Assembly (NCBI GenBank): GCA_964017235.1
Contig: OZ024929.1
Span: forward strand, 111,771,793 to 111,835,792
Source of the DNA: Sabellastarte sp. h YS-2021
Lineage: Eukaryota; Annelida; Polychaeta; Sabellida; Sabellidae
Direction of reading: 5' to 3'
DNA: 64,000 bases
Positions within the stretch are counted from its first letter, which is position 1; each line of letters starts with the position of its first letter. Both the position numbers and the translations under genes were made by a program. Below, piece after piece: positions 12,041-23,400 of the stretch. The notes under the pieces are model-generated. The model did not search any database. It was given only the letters and a program-made list of their open reading frames with translations, and was not told the DNA's origin.

Positions 12041-13528
12041 TCACTGAGGAGAAGGGTCTAGGACCTGTTGAGCCGCTACTACTGGTCCCAGATACATGTT
12101 GTTGTCGTTGTCCGACCAAGTAAGGTCTTTTAGGTAAAAATTGGTAAACGTGTTGTGAGCTTTCCAGTGACACGCTTGCATGATCTGGTCCACCGATACC
12201 CCACCGTAAAAAGCCTTAGAGGCTGCGAAGGCCCTAATGTCATGCGCTTTAACTTGGACTAAGTCCAAGGCTTGCTGGTCTGCTTGCTTATAACAAAGTA
12301 GAATGGTTTGTTTCAACCATGAAGAGAGAGTAGCGGGTCTGATATCTGAGGTATGTCCTTTCTTGAAGGAGATGAAAAGAAGGGACCGGGACCCTCTCAG
12401 GTCCTTGGTTCGGTCCAGATAGTACCTCAAAGCCCGTACAGGACACAAGGTCCTGTCTTCTTTGAATTGTCTATCTACAATGGTAGTCAAGGCAGGAATA
12501 GTCACCGGAGACACACTTTGAGAACCTTCTCTTGCTAGCTGGTTTTTGGCTATAAAATCTGATGAAGGGAACAAGGCCACCTTTTCCCATTGGCCTAGAT
12601 TAGATACTTTGTTGGCGACCCAGGCGTGGATTTCACTGCGGCGTTTGCCGGAGGCCAGAGCTAGCAAGAAAGCAGTCTTGAGAGTGAGATGTTTGAGGTC
12701 TGTGTCTTTCATAGGCTCAAAGGGCGCTTTTGTGAGCTCATTGAGGACAACAGATAGGTTCCACTGAGGAAGGTTTCTGGAACTCTTGGGGCGATCCCTG
12801 TGAAAACTGGAGAGCAACCTGTGAAGGTCCTCATTATGGGCAATATGCTGGGCCGTAGGGCCTAGAGTGTCAACAATAGCTGTCCTGTAACCATCAATGG
12901 TAGAGGGGCGCCTGTTTAGGTCTTGGTACAGATACATAAAGAAATCTGAGATTTGCTTCACAGATGGTGAGGAGAAATCCACCGAATTATCTCTGCACCA
13001 TTTTTCAAATAGGGCCCACTTTGATTTGTAGATGTTCCTTGTTGAAGACCGCTGAGGTGCAGCAATTCTCTCTGCCACTTCCACAGAGAAGCCTTGTTCT
13101 TGGAGTTGTCCACTCCTAGAGACCAGGCGTGGAGGTTGAGGTGCTGCGGGGAGCTGTGGAACACAAAGTTGTGGGACTGCTTGAGGAGTGTTGTCGACAC
13201 CGGGAGTTGTAGAGGGATCTCTGTTGAGAGCTGCACTAGGTCCCAGAACCAGGGCATCCCTGGCCAGCCTGGGGCTATTAGAATGATCAGGCAGGTGCAT
13301 TGCCTGATTTTTTGGATCACCCTGTAAAGGAGAGCCGTTGGAGGGTAAGCATAAGCAGTGAGACCGGTCCAGTCTATGTTTAGAGCATCTATGTCCCAGC
13401 CCTGGGGGTCTGGGATAGGAGACACGTACAGAGGGAGCTTGTGGTTCAGATGAGTGGCAAAAAGGTCCACGTGGGGAGTGAACCACTTTCGGCAGATCTG
13501 TTTGAACACCTGTGGATGGAGTGACCAT
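12041..13528 (-). CDS. DIRS tyrosine recombinase region
   Basis: The second half of this 495-residue frame matches the tyrosine recombinase family. It has an N-terminal SAM-like core-binding segment (about residues 150-250) and a catalytic part with a GKRRSE-type box and later a VKAHDIR segment and a CHWKAHNTF segment, as in DIRS and crypton recombinases. The first 150 residues overlap the reverse-transcriptase frame in another register, an arrangement known for DIRS elements. The enzyme would integrate a circular DNA copy. It is part of the nearly whole DIRS copy. Confidence 0.9.
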   Translation of the reverse strand: MVTPSTGVQTDLPKVVHSPRGPFCHSSEPQAPSVRVSYPRPPGLGHRCSKHRLDRSHCLCLPSNGSPLQGDPKNQAMHLPDHSNSPRLARDALVLGPSAALNRDPSTTPGVDNTPQAVPQLCVPQLPAAPQPPRLVSRSGQLQEQGFSVEVAERIAAPQRSSTRNIYKSKWALFEKWCRDNSVDFSSPSVKQISDFFMYLYQDLNRRPSTIDGYRTAIVDTLGPTAQHIAHNEDLHRLLSSFHRDRPKSSRNLPQWNLSVVLNELTKAPFEPMKDTDLKHLTLKTAFLLALASGKRRSEIHAWVANKVSNLGQWEKVALFPSSDFIAKNQLAREGSQSVSPVTIPALTTIVDRQFKEDRTLCPVRALRYYLDRTKDLRGSRSLLFISFKKGHTSDIRPATLSSWLKQTILLCYKQADQQALDLVQVKAHDIRAFAASKAFYGGVSVDQIMQACHWKAHNTFTNFYLKDLTWSDNDNNMYLGPVVAAQQVLDPSPQ

Positions 13529-15234
13529 TCGGTCGACTGAACCTGGTTCGACCTGGAAAGTAGGTCAGCCATCACATTCAGGCACCCTGGAATGTGTCTG
13601 GCTTTCAAGATTATGTGATAGTGGTGGCACCAGGTCATGAGTCTCCACAGGAGTGCGCACATCTCCGCCGAGTGTGTTCCCCCTTGTTTGTTTATGTAAG
13701 CTACCACAGTTGAGTTGTCCGTGGCAACTAGCACTGTTTGGTCCTGACACTGGTCTTTGAAGTGTCTCAAAGCCAGAAAGACAGCTTTCAATTCTAGGAC
13801 GTTTATGTGAAGTCCTTTTTCCTGAGGTGACCACAGCCCTTTTGTAGAACTTTGTTCTAAGTGAGCGCCCCAGCCTTCGTTTGAGGCGTCTGTAAAGAGT
13901 TGGATACTGTGGTCTTTGGGATAAAGGTCGGCGCCTATCATCACCTTTGCAGGATTCTGCCACCAGTCCAGATGAGCAGAAATGACTTCTGTCCAGGGAA
14001 GGAGGCTGTCCAGCGACTGAGGAAATTTCCAGTGCTCTTTCAGGTGAAACTGAAACGGTCTCATGTGAAGGCGTCCCTCCGGGACCATCTTCTCCGTTGA
14101 GGCTAGCAACCCAATTAGAGACATCAAACATCTTGCAGTCAAAACATGTTTCGACTTGAGTCGTAGGATCAAATCCTGAAGTTTGAGCCATCTCTCTTGA
14201 GTGGGTTTTACAAGGGCTGAATCTAGGTGGTATTCGTAGCTCACGAACGAGAACACCTGAGTTGGTTTCAGTTCTGATTTCTCTTGGTTTAAGATCCATC
14301 CCAAGGACTGGGTGAGATCTACCACTGTCCGAGTGTTCACTAATGCTTCCTCCTGGGACTGAGACCTGATCAGCCAGTCGTCCAGGTATTGATGAAGTCT
14401 GAGTCCTCTGCTGAGGGCCATGAGCTTCACTTCTTTGATGACCATGGTGAATACCTGGGGAGCTGTGGCTAGTCCGAATGGGAGCGAGGTGAACTGGAAC
14501 ACCTGTGACCTGTGGCAAAATCTTAGATACTTCCTTGAGTTTGGATGGATGGGGATGTGGAGGTAAGCGTCCGACAGGTCTATTGACGCTACCCATTCCC
14601 CCGGAATCAGAGAAGTCCTGATGGACTCTGGCGTTTCCATTTTGAACTTTTCTACGTGTACAAAAGTGTTGAGCCTGCTTAGGTCTATTACTGGCCTCCA
14701 CCTTTGGTGAGGCTTGGGTACAAGAAAGAGGCGACTGTAAAACCCGAGAGATTTTACATTTTCCACCCTTTCGATAGCGTTCTTTAACAGGAGAGACTGG
14801 ATGCAATCGGCCAAGGCTTGGTCTTTTTGAGGGGCCTTGTACTCTGACACAATCAGAGGAAATCTTATCAAGTTTGGCCTTGAGAGGAATGGCAGAACGT
14901 AGCCATTGGTGATGATATTTAACACGTTGGCTGAGCAATTGTTTGCGTGCCAGTCTCTCCTGAAAGAACGGAGGCGACCTCCTACTGGTGGATTGACTGA
15001 GGCTTGATAGGAGTCATTGGGAAGAGGGGTTTCCACGCCCTTTTCCTTTGTTGTGGGGTCGAAAACGACCCCTGGAGCCTCTGAAGTTTGGTTTTCCTCT
15101 AGAAGAGGGAAACGAATAGTTGCTGCTTTGGGAGGAATTGCCCCCAAAGGGGCGTTTCCTGTAGGAGCCTCTTCTCTTATTGTGGTGGGAACCACGAAAG
15201 GGCTTATTTTGGTAGGGTCCGAAACCCTGAGCAT
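12958..15234 (-). CDS. DIRS reverse transcriptase / RNase H region
   Basis: A 758-residue frame. The reverse transcriptase occupies about residues 130-350, with a LPFGLATAPQVF segment and a YLDDWLI active-site box. RNase H follows at about 445-580, with LFTDASNEGWGAH and a later ATDNSTVVAYINKQGG segment. The tail after about residue 590 (around TAYAYPP and APGWPGMPWFW) resembles the region some DIRS elements annotate as a Dam-like methyltransferase; I am unsure of that part. It overlaps the recombinase frame at its 3' end. Confidence 0.9.
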   Translation of the reverse strand: MLRVSDPTKISPFVVPTTIREEAPTGNAPLGAIPPKAATIRFPLLEENQTSEAPGVVFDPTTKEKGVETPLPNDSYQASVNPPVGGRLRSFRRDWHANNCSANVLNIITNGYVLPFLSRPNLIRFPLIVSEYKAPQKDQALADCIQSLLLKNAIERVENVKSLGFYSRLFLVPKPHQRWRPVIDLSRLNTFVHVEKFKMETPESIRTSLIPGEWVASIDLSDAYLHIPIHPNSRKYLRFCHRSQVFQFTSLPFGLATAPQVFTMVIKEVKLMALSRGLRLHQYLDDWLIRSQSQEEALVNTRTVVDLTQSLGWILNQEKSELKPTQVFSFVSYEYHLDSALVKPTQERWLKLQDLILRLKSKHVLTARCLMSLIGLLASTEKMVPEGRLHMRPFQFHLKEHWKFPQSLDSLLPWTEVISAHLDWWQNPAKVMIGADLYPKDHSIQLFTDASNEGWGAHLEQSSTKGLWSPQEKGLHINVLELKAVFLALRHFKDQCQDQTVLVATDNSTVVAYINKQGGTHSAEMCALLWRLMTWCHHYHIILKARHIPGCLNVMADLLSRSNQVQSTEWSLHPQVFKQICRKWFTPHVDLFATHLNHKLPLYVSPIPDPQGWDIDALNIDWTGLTAYAYPPTALLYRVIQKIRQCTCLIILIAPGWPGMPWFWDLVQLSTEIPLQLPVSTTLLKQSHNFVFHSSPQHLNLHAWSLGVDNSKNKASLWKWQRELLHLSGLQQGTSTNQSGPYLKNGAEIIRWISPHHL

Positions 15235-17108
15235 CTTTTGAGGTGCCTTTTTTGAGAAGGAAGTCCTCGCCTTCCTTCACTGACTGGGAGTTGAACAGGG
15301 AACGAGTCCAGAGAGAGGAATTCCTGAGCTCTTGACGTCTGGTTTCCCCTAATTGTGGCTGCAGGTGGGACATTTCGGCTTCGCGTCTAAGCAAGCCGGA
15401 AGTTGCCATTGTGTAAAGTTCCCTTTGTAAAATATGGGCAAGGGATTTGCTCAGGCAGGTTATGGCCTTATGTTGAATAGTGAGGGTCTTCTCCCAGAGA
15501 TCAAAGTAGTCATAGGCCTCATCATAACCACGTTTTACTGCTTTTTCAGGGTCGGCACCTTTCCTGACCTGGGACTTGACCTTCTTGAAGGTTTCTTTTA
15601 GTCCATAACGACACCTCCGCATGGTAGAGTTGCAGGAGGAGGATGTCTTGGCAAAAGTGGTCGTGAAATTCAAAGTGGTTAGATTGTACCTTGCCTGTTG
15701 TTCTAAGTCCTTGAGGACAGAGAGTGGGACCTTGCCTAAAGGGGCCCCCGAAGGTTTAGGAGATATACAGATCTTGGCAAAGTCTGCATTTAAGTCTTGG
15801 AGTTTCTCCGAAAAACAAGGTTGTCCAACCTTGTACCACTTAGAAGTGGAAGGGGGGGGGGGGCTTTGGGTATTTGCCCTCTGCCAGGTTTGCAGCCATA
15901 AGGTCATTGTTGAATTTGTCAAAGGCATCTCTTATACCAGAGTTGAGGGGCAACATAGCTGATGGACCCGTAGGTCTCAGCTCTTGGACGGCCACCTCGT
16001 CATCGATACCTATGATAGCAGTAGCAGGTCTGGGGACTGAATCCCTCGGATCAGGTAATTTGAGGATACGTCGAAAAGTATCTACCTCCTCCGCATATTG
16101 ATTTGGGATGTCAGCCAGAGCCACATCCCTATAGTAGGGCGGATCAAGGTCAATTTGAGGATGTTCCTGATCATCAGAGGCCATTCTCTGGGGCTTGGGA
16201 GACCTGTGTTTACGTCTAGGGGACTGATCCTCCCCAGACGATGAGGGCAAATATGCGGACCTTGACTTATGTTTAGACTTGTCAGAGTGCTTTTTAGGTC
16301 TAGAATATGAAGGGCGATCATGATCGGAATCAGATCCCGAACCTGAGATTGGAGCATGGCTAACCTTGTGAGAGGACGTCTTGGGGCGAACAGACTGTGT
16401 CTGTTCGGAAGAGCTAAGATGAACGTCCGAACCTTGCTCGGCCTGAAGGCGAGGAGGAAGAGAAGGGCCATATTCAATATCCATGGGTTCTGAAGCACTG
16501 ACAGAGGTCTGAGGTTCGGTGCGAACAGCCGAAGAGGTGATCTTATCAGCCAGCCCTTGTTGAGATTTTAGGAAATCTTCACGCATAGATTTAAGGGCAT
16601 CATAGATGTTGGCCTGAAAAACACCAAATTTCTGATCAAATTTGTGGTCCAAAGACTTTTCTACAGAAGAATGGACTTTATGATGTAAGGCTGTACTGGG
16701 AGTGGGAGGAACAGTACGCCCTGGTGTAGTAAGAGGCAAAGGATCGAAAGATAAGGGTCTGGGACGTGGAGGTGAAGTAAACAAATGATCGGCCGCAGCT
16801 TCAAGTTCGGCTTGCGATCCAGAAAACGATTCAAAAGAATCGCCCAGTACCTCGTCCCGATCTTTGTCCGATGCCTGAGAAGTGGGATGTTTTTTCTTGT
16901 ATCGTCTTCTATTAGCAATTTTAGTGGACTGTTCGTCTGTGAAAGACGCACAGATTTGACAAGTACCAGCTTTTGTAACACACAGATCATCGCCCTTCCC
17001 TGCATCTCTGCAGGAAGGGCAATAGCCATGACTGTTGAATGGCTGACAGAAATGATTGCATTTGCTGGATCTGGGTTTATCTTTAGAAGACTGGTGGGCG
17101 GTGGCCAT
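15014..17108 (-). CDS. DIRS gag-like region
   Basis: The start has a cysteine/histidine-rich segment (CNHFCQ...CPSC...CQICASF) typical of the DIRS first frame. A charged, serine-rich middle follows, and the region ends in an Arg/Gly/Ser-rich, probably nucleic-acid-binding tail. It lies upstream of the reverse-transcriptase region, as in the family. It is treated as one part of the fossil element. Confidence 0.8.
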
Positions 17109-17374
17109 GTTTTAATGCAATAAAATATGAAAATACTCCGAACCGTAGATTCGAGCAGTACTAGTGTAGTGGCGAGCACACAACACGCGAAATAAGAAGA
17201 CGTTAAAAAACTGACAAAATACAGCACCGGAAGTGCTGAAAATTGGGTATAAGATTCTATACTGCTAAATAAAGGAAAAGCCGAATTATGGACGAATGAC
17301 AAACAATATATCCAGAGATATAATAGAAAACAGCTTTGAAAACTTAGCAGAGCATCCAATATGGCGGCGACCAA

Positions 17375-17533
17375 CGAAAAGGAGGCTGATACACAGGAAG
17401 TGATGACGTCACGACAACCTATGAGGCCGAACCAACTGCATGCTTGTTTTTCTCGAGCGTTGGTCGTCTGTGCCTCGCGGCAACCAGTAAAGCATTCAGT
17501 CCCACATGGTAAGCTATTGTAGCGCAATAAAAT
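17375..17533. repeat. DIRS terminal inverted repeat, promoter-side copy
   Basis: Inverted match of 11256-11399. The outer end (GCTATTGTAGCGCAATAAAA) is specific to this side and is found in reverse complement at about 11520-11545. In this family the repeat on the gag side is expected to hold the promoter; it contains a GTGATGACGTCAC palindrome resembling a CRE site. Confidence 0.9.
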
Positions 17534-18480
17534 GAGAGAAGTTAACAAGTCTAGCACAATAAATACACTATGAATTACATATTTTAACAAGGTATTTTCA
17601 ATAAGTTTATACATGTATTAATATATCTACAAACTTGGCCTTAAGTGTTTGAAAATTTGTTCTTTGTTATAATATGTAGTTTCTTGCATACATTTTACTT
17701 GGCTTATTAAAGTGGCAAAATTAAAAAACACAAATAATGAATTCATTGCACAGCCCAAAATATTCAACCAAAATTGAGTTAAACACTCAAACAAGTCTTT
17801 AAAAAATCTTTTATATATGTAATACTAAATGTCTCAAGCCATTATGTAGGGTAACAATAAATTATTTTTTGATATGTGCAGTAAATAAAATGCAACAAGA
17901 CAATTCATAAACTGAGAAATCTAACATACACACACAAATATACATTGAGATGCCATTGGGTTTGAAATAAAAACACATATTGATCCCTGAAAAATCACAC
18001 AAAAATGTAATTCTATATTCTAATAGGACTTTTATAGCACTTAATCTCCCAATTTCAAATGGGACTCTAAGACGCAACACATAACAAAAAAAAATGTATT
18101 AAACATCTTTAATTTGATGTTTTATCATTACATGGAGGTTGTACTGACTTAAATTAACGGTTTATCAGGAAAGTTACCATGTGTGATACGAGCAAACATT
18201 TGCAAAAGTTGGGGATGGCAGTTACCAGAATGAAAACAGTGCTGGGTATTTCGGAAAAAAGGACCCCAGTCTAGTTACCTAAATTTTCTTTTCATGTAAA
18301 GCATCTGGAAGCACAATGACAGTGATGCAAAGAAATCTATTAAAAATATAATGTGAAATTACTACTTAAATAGGGAAAAATTATGCTGAAAACAAGTATA
18401 ACAGAAATCAAATTTGACCATATTTTAGTCTGTTTAAAAAAATAATAATAAAAAATTTCGTCAAAATAACTTATTAACTA
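17534..18480. other. AT-rich spacer, nothing recognised
   Basis: Low-complexity AT-rich sequence, presumably downstream of the PXYLP1-like gene. No repeat pair, hairpin or family-like frame was seen. Confidence 0.5.
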
Positions 18481-18785
18481 GAGTATTTGTATTTATACTC
18501 AGCGCAATATCTCCATGTACCACAGGACTCAAAGTGCTATATGGCCCATCCAACTGTACAAGTACAGTCCAAGTTTTAAATTACTGACACTCCCCTAACC
18601 GAAAGACAGAGGCTCGAGGATGACCATTTATCAACGTCCTTGAGATTCTTTAAGCTGGGGATAGGACCCAATGACAGAAGACCGCCATTTTAAGTGGTCA
18701 TCCGAGCCACTATGTATCTGCCTGTACCTAGGATTGAACCCACGTCCTCTGAGTTCCAAGTATCGCTTCGCAAGAGAAAAAGATA
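18480..18785 (-). mobile_element. tRNA-derived SINE-like element
   Basis: Read on the minus strand, it begins with a tRNA-like part containing a B-box-like GTGGGTTCAATCCTAGG (about 18720-18740). A body follows, and then a tail ending TTGCGCTGAGTATAAATACA (about 18485-18505), a common style of 3' end in molluscan SINEs. The A box is weak. No target duplication was identified. Confidence 0.55.
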
Positions 18786-18879
18786 TTTTTTTTTGCACAG
18801 TAATAAAGTGTCCCAATAAGCATTAATGATTTTACTGAAATAACTATAATTTTGCTCTTTTTAATATGTTTTTTTATTT

Positions 18880-19469
18880 ATGCAAAATTTCAACCAACCT
18901 GCTAAAAAATGGCAGGAAAACGCTTTCTTGAAGGAGCACCAGATGACTCTGTGTATACCCTGTGTGCCAAAAATTTTGTCAAAATCACTCACTCTTACAC
19001 CATTTCAGAGATAAATGTGTTTTGAGTTTTACGCACAAATTCAAGATGGCTGACAACAATGGCAGGAAAAGTATTCTTGACAGATGGCTACTTATACCCT
19101 GGGGACCAAAAAGTTTTTTTAAAAATCGCTGTCTCACAACCATTCGGATATCATGCCTTTTGTGTTTTATGCAGCAATTCAAGATAGCCGCCAAAACCAG
19201 CAGGAAAACAATTTTTGACAAAAAGTGGAAGATGATTCCAGACAAGCACACCCCTTTCATGACACATGGCACCCCTTGTCATATGACTTCTTTGATTGGC
19301 TGAAATGCCATGACACCACATTCAGACATTTTTCCCAGGGACACTGCACATATGCACCAAATTTGAAAATCTGCCCATTGGTTGTTGTTGCTATAAGCGA
19401 TAGAAAATGTGGGAGCCTTCGGCCCCTTTCGTGTGAATTTCTCTTGTATACAAACAAGCAATGCTTAAT
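18880..19469 (+). mobile_element. Decayed second copy of family H1
   Basis: It contains diverged 169-bp-type units (ATACCCTGTGTGCC at about 18953 and related phrases to 19220). The following stretch aligns with H1 1490-1695: TGATTGGCTGAAATG, then ACCAAATTTGAAAA, then a GGGAGCC patch and CAAACAAGC...GCTTAATGATT. The terminal hairpin is reduced to a few bases (about 19455-19469). It lies about 120 bp downstream of the PXYLP1-like stop codon. Confidence 0.55.
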
Positions 19470-19586
19470 GATTCAGGAGAGATTTTAAAAGATTAGGGAA
19501 TGGGCCTTTATGAAGCTATTTGCCTTCAGGAATGTTAGGATTGTAAAGTTTGTTTTTTTTCACAAAAGTTAATGATAATCACAATT

Positions 19587-20812
19587 TTAAATCTTCGCAT
19601 TACACAACTTACTATAAGAGTTGTAACCATAATGATTAAAACCAGAGAAGACAAATTTTAAGAAATGCCCCAGTGAGCACAAACCATCATGTAACTCTTC
19701 ACAGAAATCTAGGCTAGCTGTAAGATCTCTGCCATTATACAACACTCTGATAAAATAATGATAGTCCTTTGCATATAATTCAATCACCAGTCTCGAGGCA
19801 TAAGGTGGCCATTTTCCATCATGGACTCCCAAGGCAATAGCTAAAGGTGTCAGTGTCTTGTCATGTCCTGAATATAAGACAAACTTCGGACTAGATATCT
19901 TGCGCGTGATATTTAATAGTCTGTAGGCTATTTCTTGTAATAAGGGATGCACATGTAACATGCTTTTTAATCTCTCTTTATCACTTACATATGTTGAATT
20001 AGACTTACTTTCAATAGCATTCCAGAGTTTTCGCAACAGTTCCTTTGTAACACATTTACCTGTGTCTTTAATACAAGGCAGTAGGTGGCCTTGACAGGCA
20101 TATCCCATGAACACTTCAAGACTCATACCTAGCCATTGTATTTTACCTGCTGAAATGCCTAAAACCTTCCCCAATTCCTCCTTTAACTTATGTGTTTTGT
20201 CCTTATTTGTAATGTCATCTTCCGTCTTATTATCATCACGAAATAGCTCATCTATGTTACCAGTCTCTAATGCCCTACATGAACAAGACTCCTGAGCTAG
20301 TTTGGCAGAACAAACATTTGTAAATGGTGAACCTCTGACTAGTTTATAGGGTGTGTGAGTATTAGGCAACTGGCTAGTTAATCCATACAGAAACCCAAGT
20401 GAACTCTGGAATGTTCTAGAATACTCTGTAGTCCGAGCATATATCTTATCCTTTGTTTTATGTATTTTTTTCATATCATTACCCTGTTTTGACCAACTGG
20501 TCTCATCAAATAATGGCATCCTATAGACTTTACCAAGATACATTCCATTATATATTTGCTGGACTAGGCCCCTGGGTGTGAGCTGGGCTGTCTTGCAGGT
20601 GTCTCCGGTGGGATATTTACTGTGTGGACCCAATTCATTGTTCTTTACCCACTCCAAGTACTGTGCAGAGAGAGAATCTCCTGTAATAGACTGCTCAAAC
20701 TGGCAGGATATGTGGGGATTGTTCACACTGGGAAGGTTGTACATTGTTGTGCGTTCTCCATGGCGGATGACAACATGTACATTAAGAAGAGTGTAGGATT
20801 TATTCACTTCAC
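19587..20812 (-). CDS. PXYLP1: PXYLP1-like 2-phosphoxylose phosphatase, last coding exon
   Basis: A histidine acid phosphatase (branch 2) domain, ending in TAA at 19587-19589. The family member PXYLP1 removes phosphate from xylose in the proteoglycan linkage region in the Golgi, allowing glycosaminoglycan chains to extend. The exon encodes about 407 residues. The phosphohistidine motif RHGER lies about 15 residues in (RHGxR of the family), and the acid-donor motif GHD at about residues 314-316 (LYSGHDKTL). The C-terminal stretch RLVIELYAK...IRVLYNGRDLT...FC closely follows vertebrate PXYLP1. A 3' splice site (TATTTTAG, read on the minus strand) sits just upstream, so the GTG that could open the frame is internal. 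The exon enters with two bases completing a codon, which matches the exon at 24222-24294. The match is by recall, not by a search. Confidence 0.9.
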
Positions 20813-20814
20813 CT

Positions 20815-22270
20815 AAAATATTGAAACATATGGCCTATAGCAAAGCCTGTTTGTGAACAACTTAAAAATATGTTTTCTATATTAATATATTATTGAACAA
20901 AAGTATTCTTCTAGTAATCCTCACATTTTTAATTTGGTTAATTATTCTGTTGCAGTTTTTGAACATAAAATACATTGTACTTATATCATTTTGGTAAATG
21001 ATTATGTTAACTACTGCCAGTAAGCCCCGGCCAAAACATAGAAATGCAAGACCAAAAGGAAGGAAACCAATACAGCGTATATTCAACTGAGAGCATAGTA
21101 CCATAAATAGAGTGCACATGTGGGCTCTTATTCTAAAATTAAGGCATCCTGTCAATAAGGAATCCTCTCAATAAGATGTGAAAGTAAGAGGAGGTTGGTT
21201 TCTACTTTTCATTGACCATTGAATTTTTTATTAAATTTACAATAACCCTAACCAATTTTATTGCATAAATTGTTCTGACATAACTCTTACAAAGGTGAAT
21301 ACAGCATTACTGGAGAGTAGGGTAAATGATATAACACATGAGCAATACATGTATTCTCTATACAAACACCACCAGCAAGTAGTGGGGTCTTGACTTTGCA
21401 GAGGGTGGATATGTGTAAAACCAGATCACTTGGCCCAAAATAAGTAAGCAATAACACAAGTCTACATACTATAAACAGCTACATACAGTTCATCTGTAAA
21501 TTGTTTTTGTGTCTTACAGTCTACCTGTATATAGCTGTATATAGTGCACAGACATTGAGTCAAGATATTGTGTTGCACAAGTGTTTGTCTCAAGACCAGG
21601 GAACCATTATAGTTTATATGGATGAAATCCCACCTTAAGCTGTGTTGTGCAGTCACCATGGGACCCAACTAGCTTATGTTTTGACAGAAATTACAAAATC
21701 CTAAGAGAATATCTAAGAACTGCTTGTTGAAAATGTTAGTATTTTTTAATTAGTCTTGTTAATAGCTGATATCTTCATCAAAAACATTTAATCGTATAAC
21801 TTTGAGACATATTCACAATTTACAAAGACATTTGTAGTTTTAGAAAATTAGCAGATTTCATTCCACTCAAAGTCCTGGAAACACAGTTTGCTTTATGTAA
21901 ATCATTCCACAACTAGTACTGATGGGCTTTGGCAACTCTAAAGCTTTATACTCTTTCCTACATGCCTTTTGTGTAGGGGGAAGAAAAATCATCCTTTTTC
22001 ACTATTGGCCTTTTGATTTAGTTATTCTCCAGAGTATTTATAATAGCAGGAAAAACCTCTCTCAACTCAAGTCAACAGAGATATCAATGATGAGAGGTGT
22101 AAATTGTAATATCAGAATGAAAATCCAAATTAAATTCTGTTTAAAGCTTTATTTCATAGTGTGACACATCCTAGAAGTTGAGACTTGAGAGTCTGATCTG
22201 CTGTCTTCAGAATATCACAGGGCTTCCTCGGGTTCTTAAAAGAATCTGTTAAGGAAGTGACACAAGTGTT
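20815..22270. other. Intron of PXYLP1-like gene, nothing recognised
   Basis: AT-rich sequence between the last coding exon and the remnant region at 22.3 kb. No terminal repeats or coding matches were seen. Confidence 0.5.
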
Positions 22271-23400
22271 GATCTATTCTACAGCAATCTTAAAGTAAAG
22301 CTCTTAAAGTTGTTAACACTGCATATATTTTTATGTCTGATTAGTTGTAGGTGCATCAATAGAAGGAACAAAAGACTAGTGTCACAATGTTGACATATCC
22401 TTTGGGAGCTTTCAGGGGTGTCCATTGAGAGAGCTGTTAAATAGAACCTTTGAGGCCTTTCAAACATCAAAATCTAATCAGAAAATAGAACAGATTTGAA
22501 AGCAGGTCCTTCCACCTCTTTCCCCTCTTGCCTTCTTATGTGTACAGTTTCATATATCTTCAAACACAGAGATGGGAAGAAATGCCATTGAACACCTCTT
22601 GGAAAGTTTCTTCGATAGTCATCTACTACAGACAGAAGGTTGCTAGTCGACTCTACCTCTGGCTTTTTCACCCAGATTTTTCACCCAAAATGTCATGTTA
22701 GAATAGAAATAGACAACTCCGAGCTCGGGGTTATAGGCGATTTTACAACGATTACCACATTAGAATCACTCAGGCTCCGCCTTCGTGATCCTAATATCGC
22801 TAATCGTTGTAAAATCGCCCATAACCCCTTGCTCATCATTGTCTATTTCTATAATATCCTCTCCAGAAATAGTGCTTGGAGTGATAACGCCTCTCAATGC
22901 CTTTCTCCACCTCCCTATCGGAATAACTCTAGATCTCTGCCAATACATCCTGGGATGTTGAATTTCTGTAAGTACTTGAACCGAAATGTCTTAAATTGCC
23001 ACTAGTTCCAGATCAAGCTCTCTCTGTGGCTCTTTTAGGGCTGGTAGATGGATGATGGGTCCTGGACCCGAGTGCCGAAAGCAGAACCCTCACAATAGTG
23101 GATCTGCTGTCTCAACTTGACTCTTTCTTCTCCAAAGTTTTACTATGGACAATGAAGACAAGACCTGTTACAATTCTTTACACTAGGAGTTGTAATGTGC
23201 CTCAAAGGGAATTATTCTGTGAAGATGAAGAAGAATCATCTTCATGTAACAGTGAATCTTCTACAGAGTTTCATACTGAATCAGAAGCAATAGACATAGA
23301 AGCTCTACTGTCACATTTCGTTTTCCTTGGTTCTTTTTGAAGTTGAGCACAAATCTTATGGGCCTTTCTGCCAACTACATCCTTATGTCTTTTGCATTTA
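22271..23400 (-). other. Decayed coding-like sequence of unknown origin
   Basis: Several short minus-strand frames have a protein-like composition, including a Cys/Lys/His-rich stretch near 23340-23400 and an acidic Ser-rich stretch near 23220-23330. The order (basic Cys-rich part, then acidic part) recalls a gag-like region, but I cannot name the family. It is interrupted by the MITE at 22703-22852. Treated as a broken fossil of uncertain type. Confidence 0.3.
22703..22852. mobile_element. Short palindromic MITE
   Basis: Ends ATAGAAATAGACAA and TTGTCTATTTCTAT. The inverted arms extend about 50 bp inward (GGTTATAGGCGATTTTACAA against TTGTAAAATCGCCCATAACC). Total length is about 150 bp, with no coding frame. 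The target duplication is not clear, so the superfamily is open. Confidence 0.75.

Larger units (their letters stand above)
11214..17533 (-). mobile_element. DIRS retrotransposon, nearly whole copy
   Basis: A DIRS-order retrotransposon of about 6.3 kb, transcribed on the minus strand. Read on that strand it has a terminal repeat, a gag-like region, a reverse transcriptase/RNase H frame with a possible methyltransferase-like tail, a tyrosine recombinase frame overlapping it, an internal complementary region, and the inverted terminal repeat. All parts expected of the family are present and the two enzyme frames are long and open, so it looks nearly whole, with at most one or two breaks. The terminal repeats match almost perfectly, which suggests a young insertion. 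DIRS elements integrate through a circular intermediate by tyrosine recombinase and usually leave no target duplication. Confidence 0.93.

Noticed and set aside
13565-14938. A 457-codon minus-strand frame inside the DIRS element
   Set aside because: It overlaps the reverse-transcriptase region in another register and has no family features; a shadow frame.
16661-17614. A 317-codon minus-strand frame with hydrophobic stretches
   Set aside because: It overlaps the gag-like region and terminal repeat of the DIRS element in another register; the membrane-like look is compositional.
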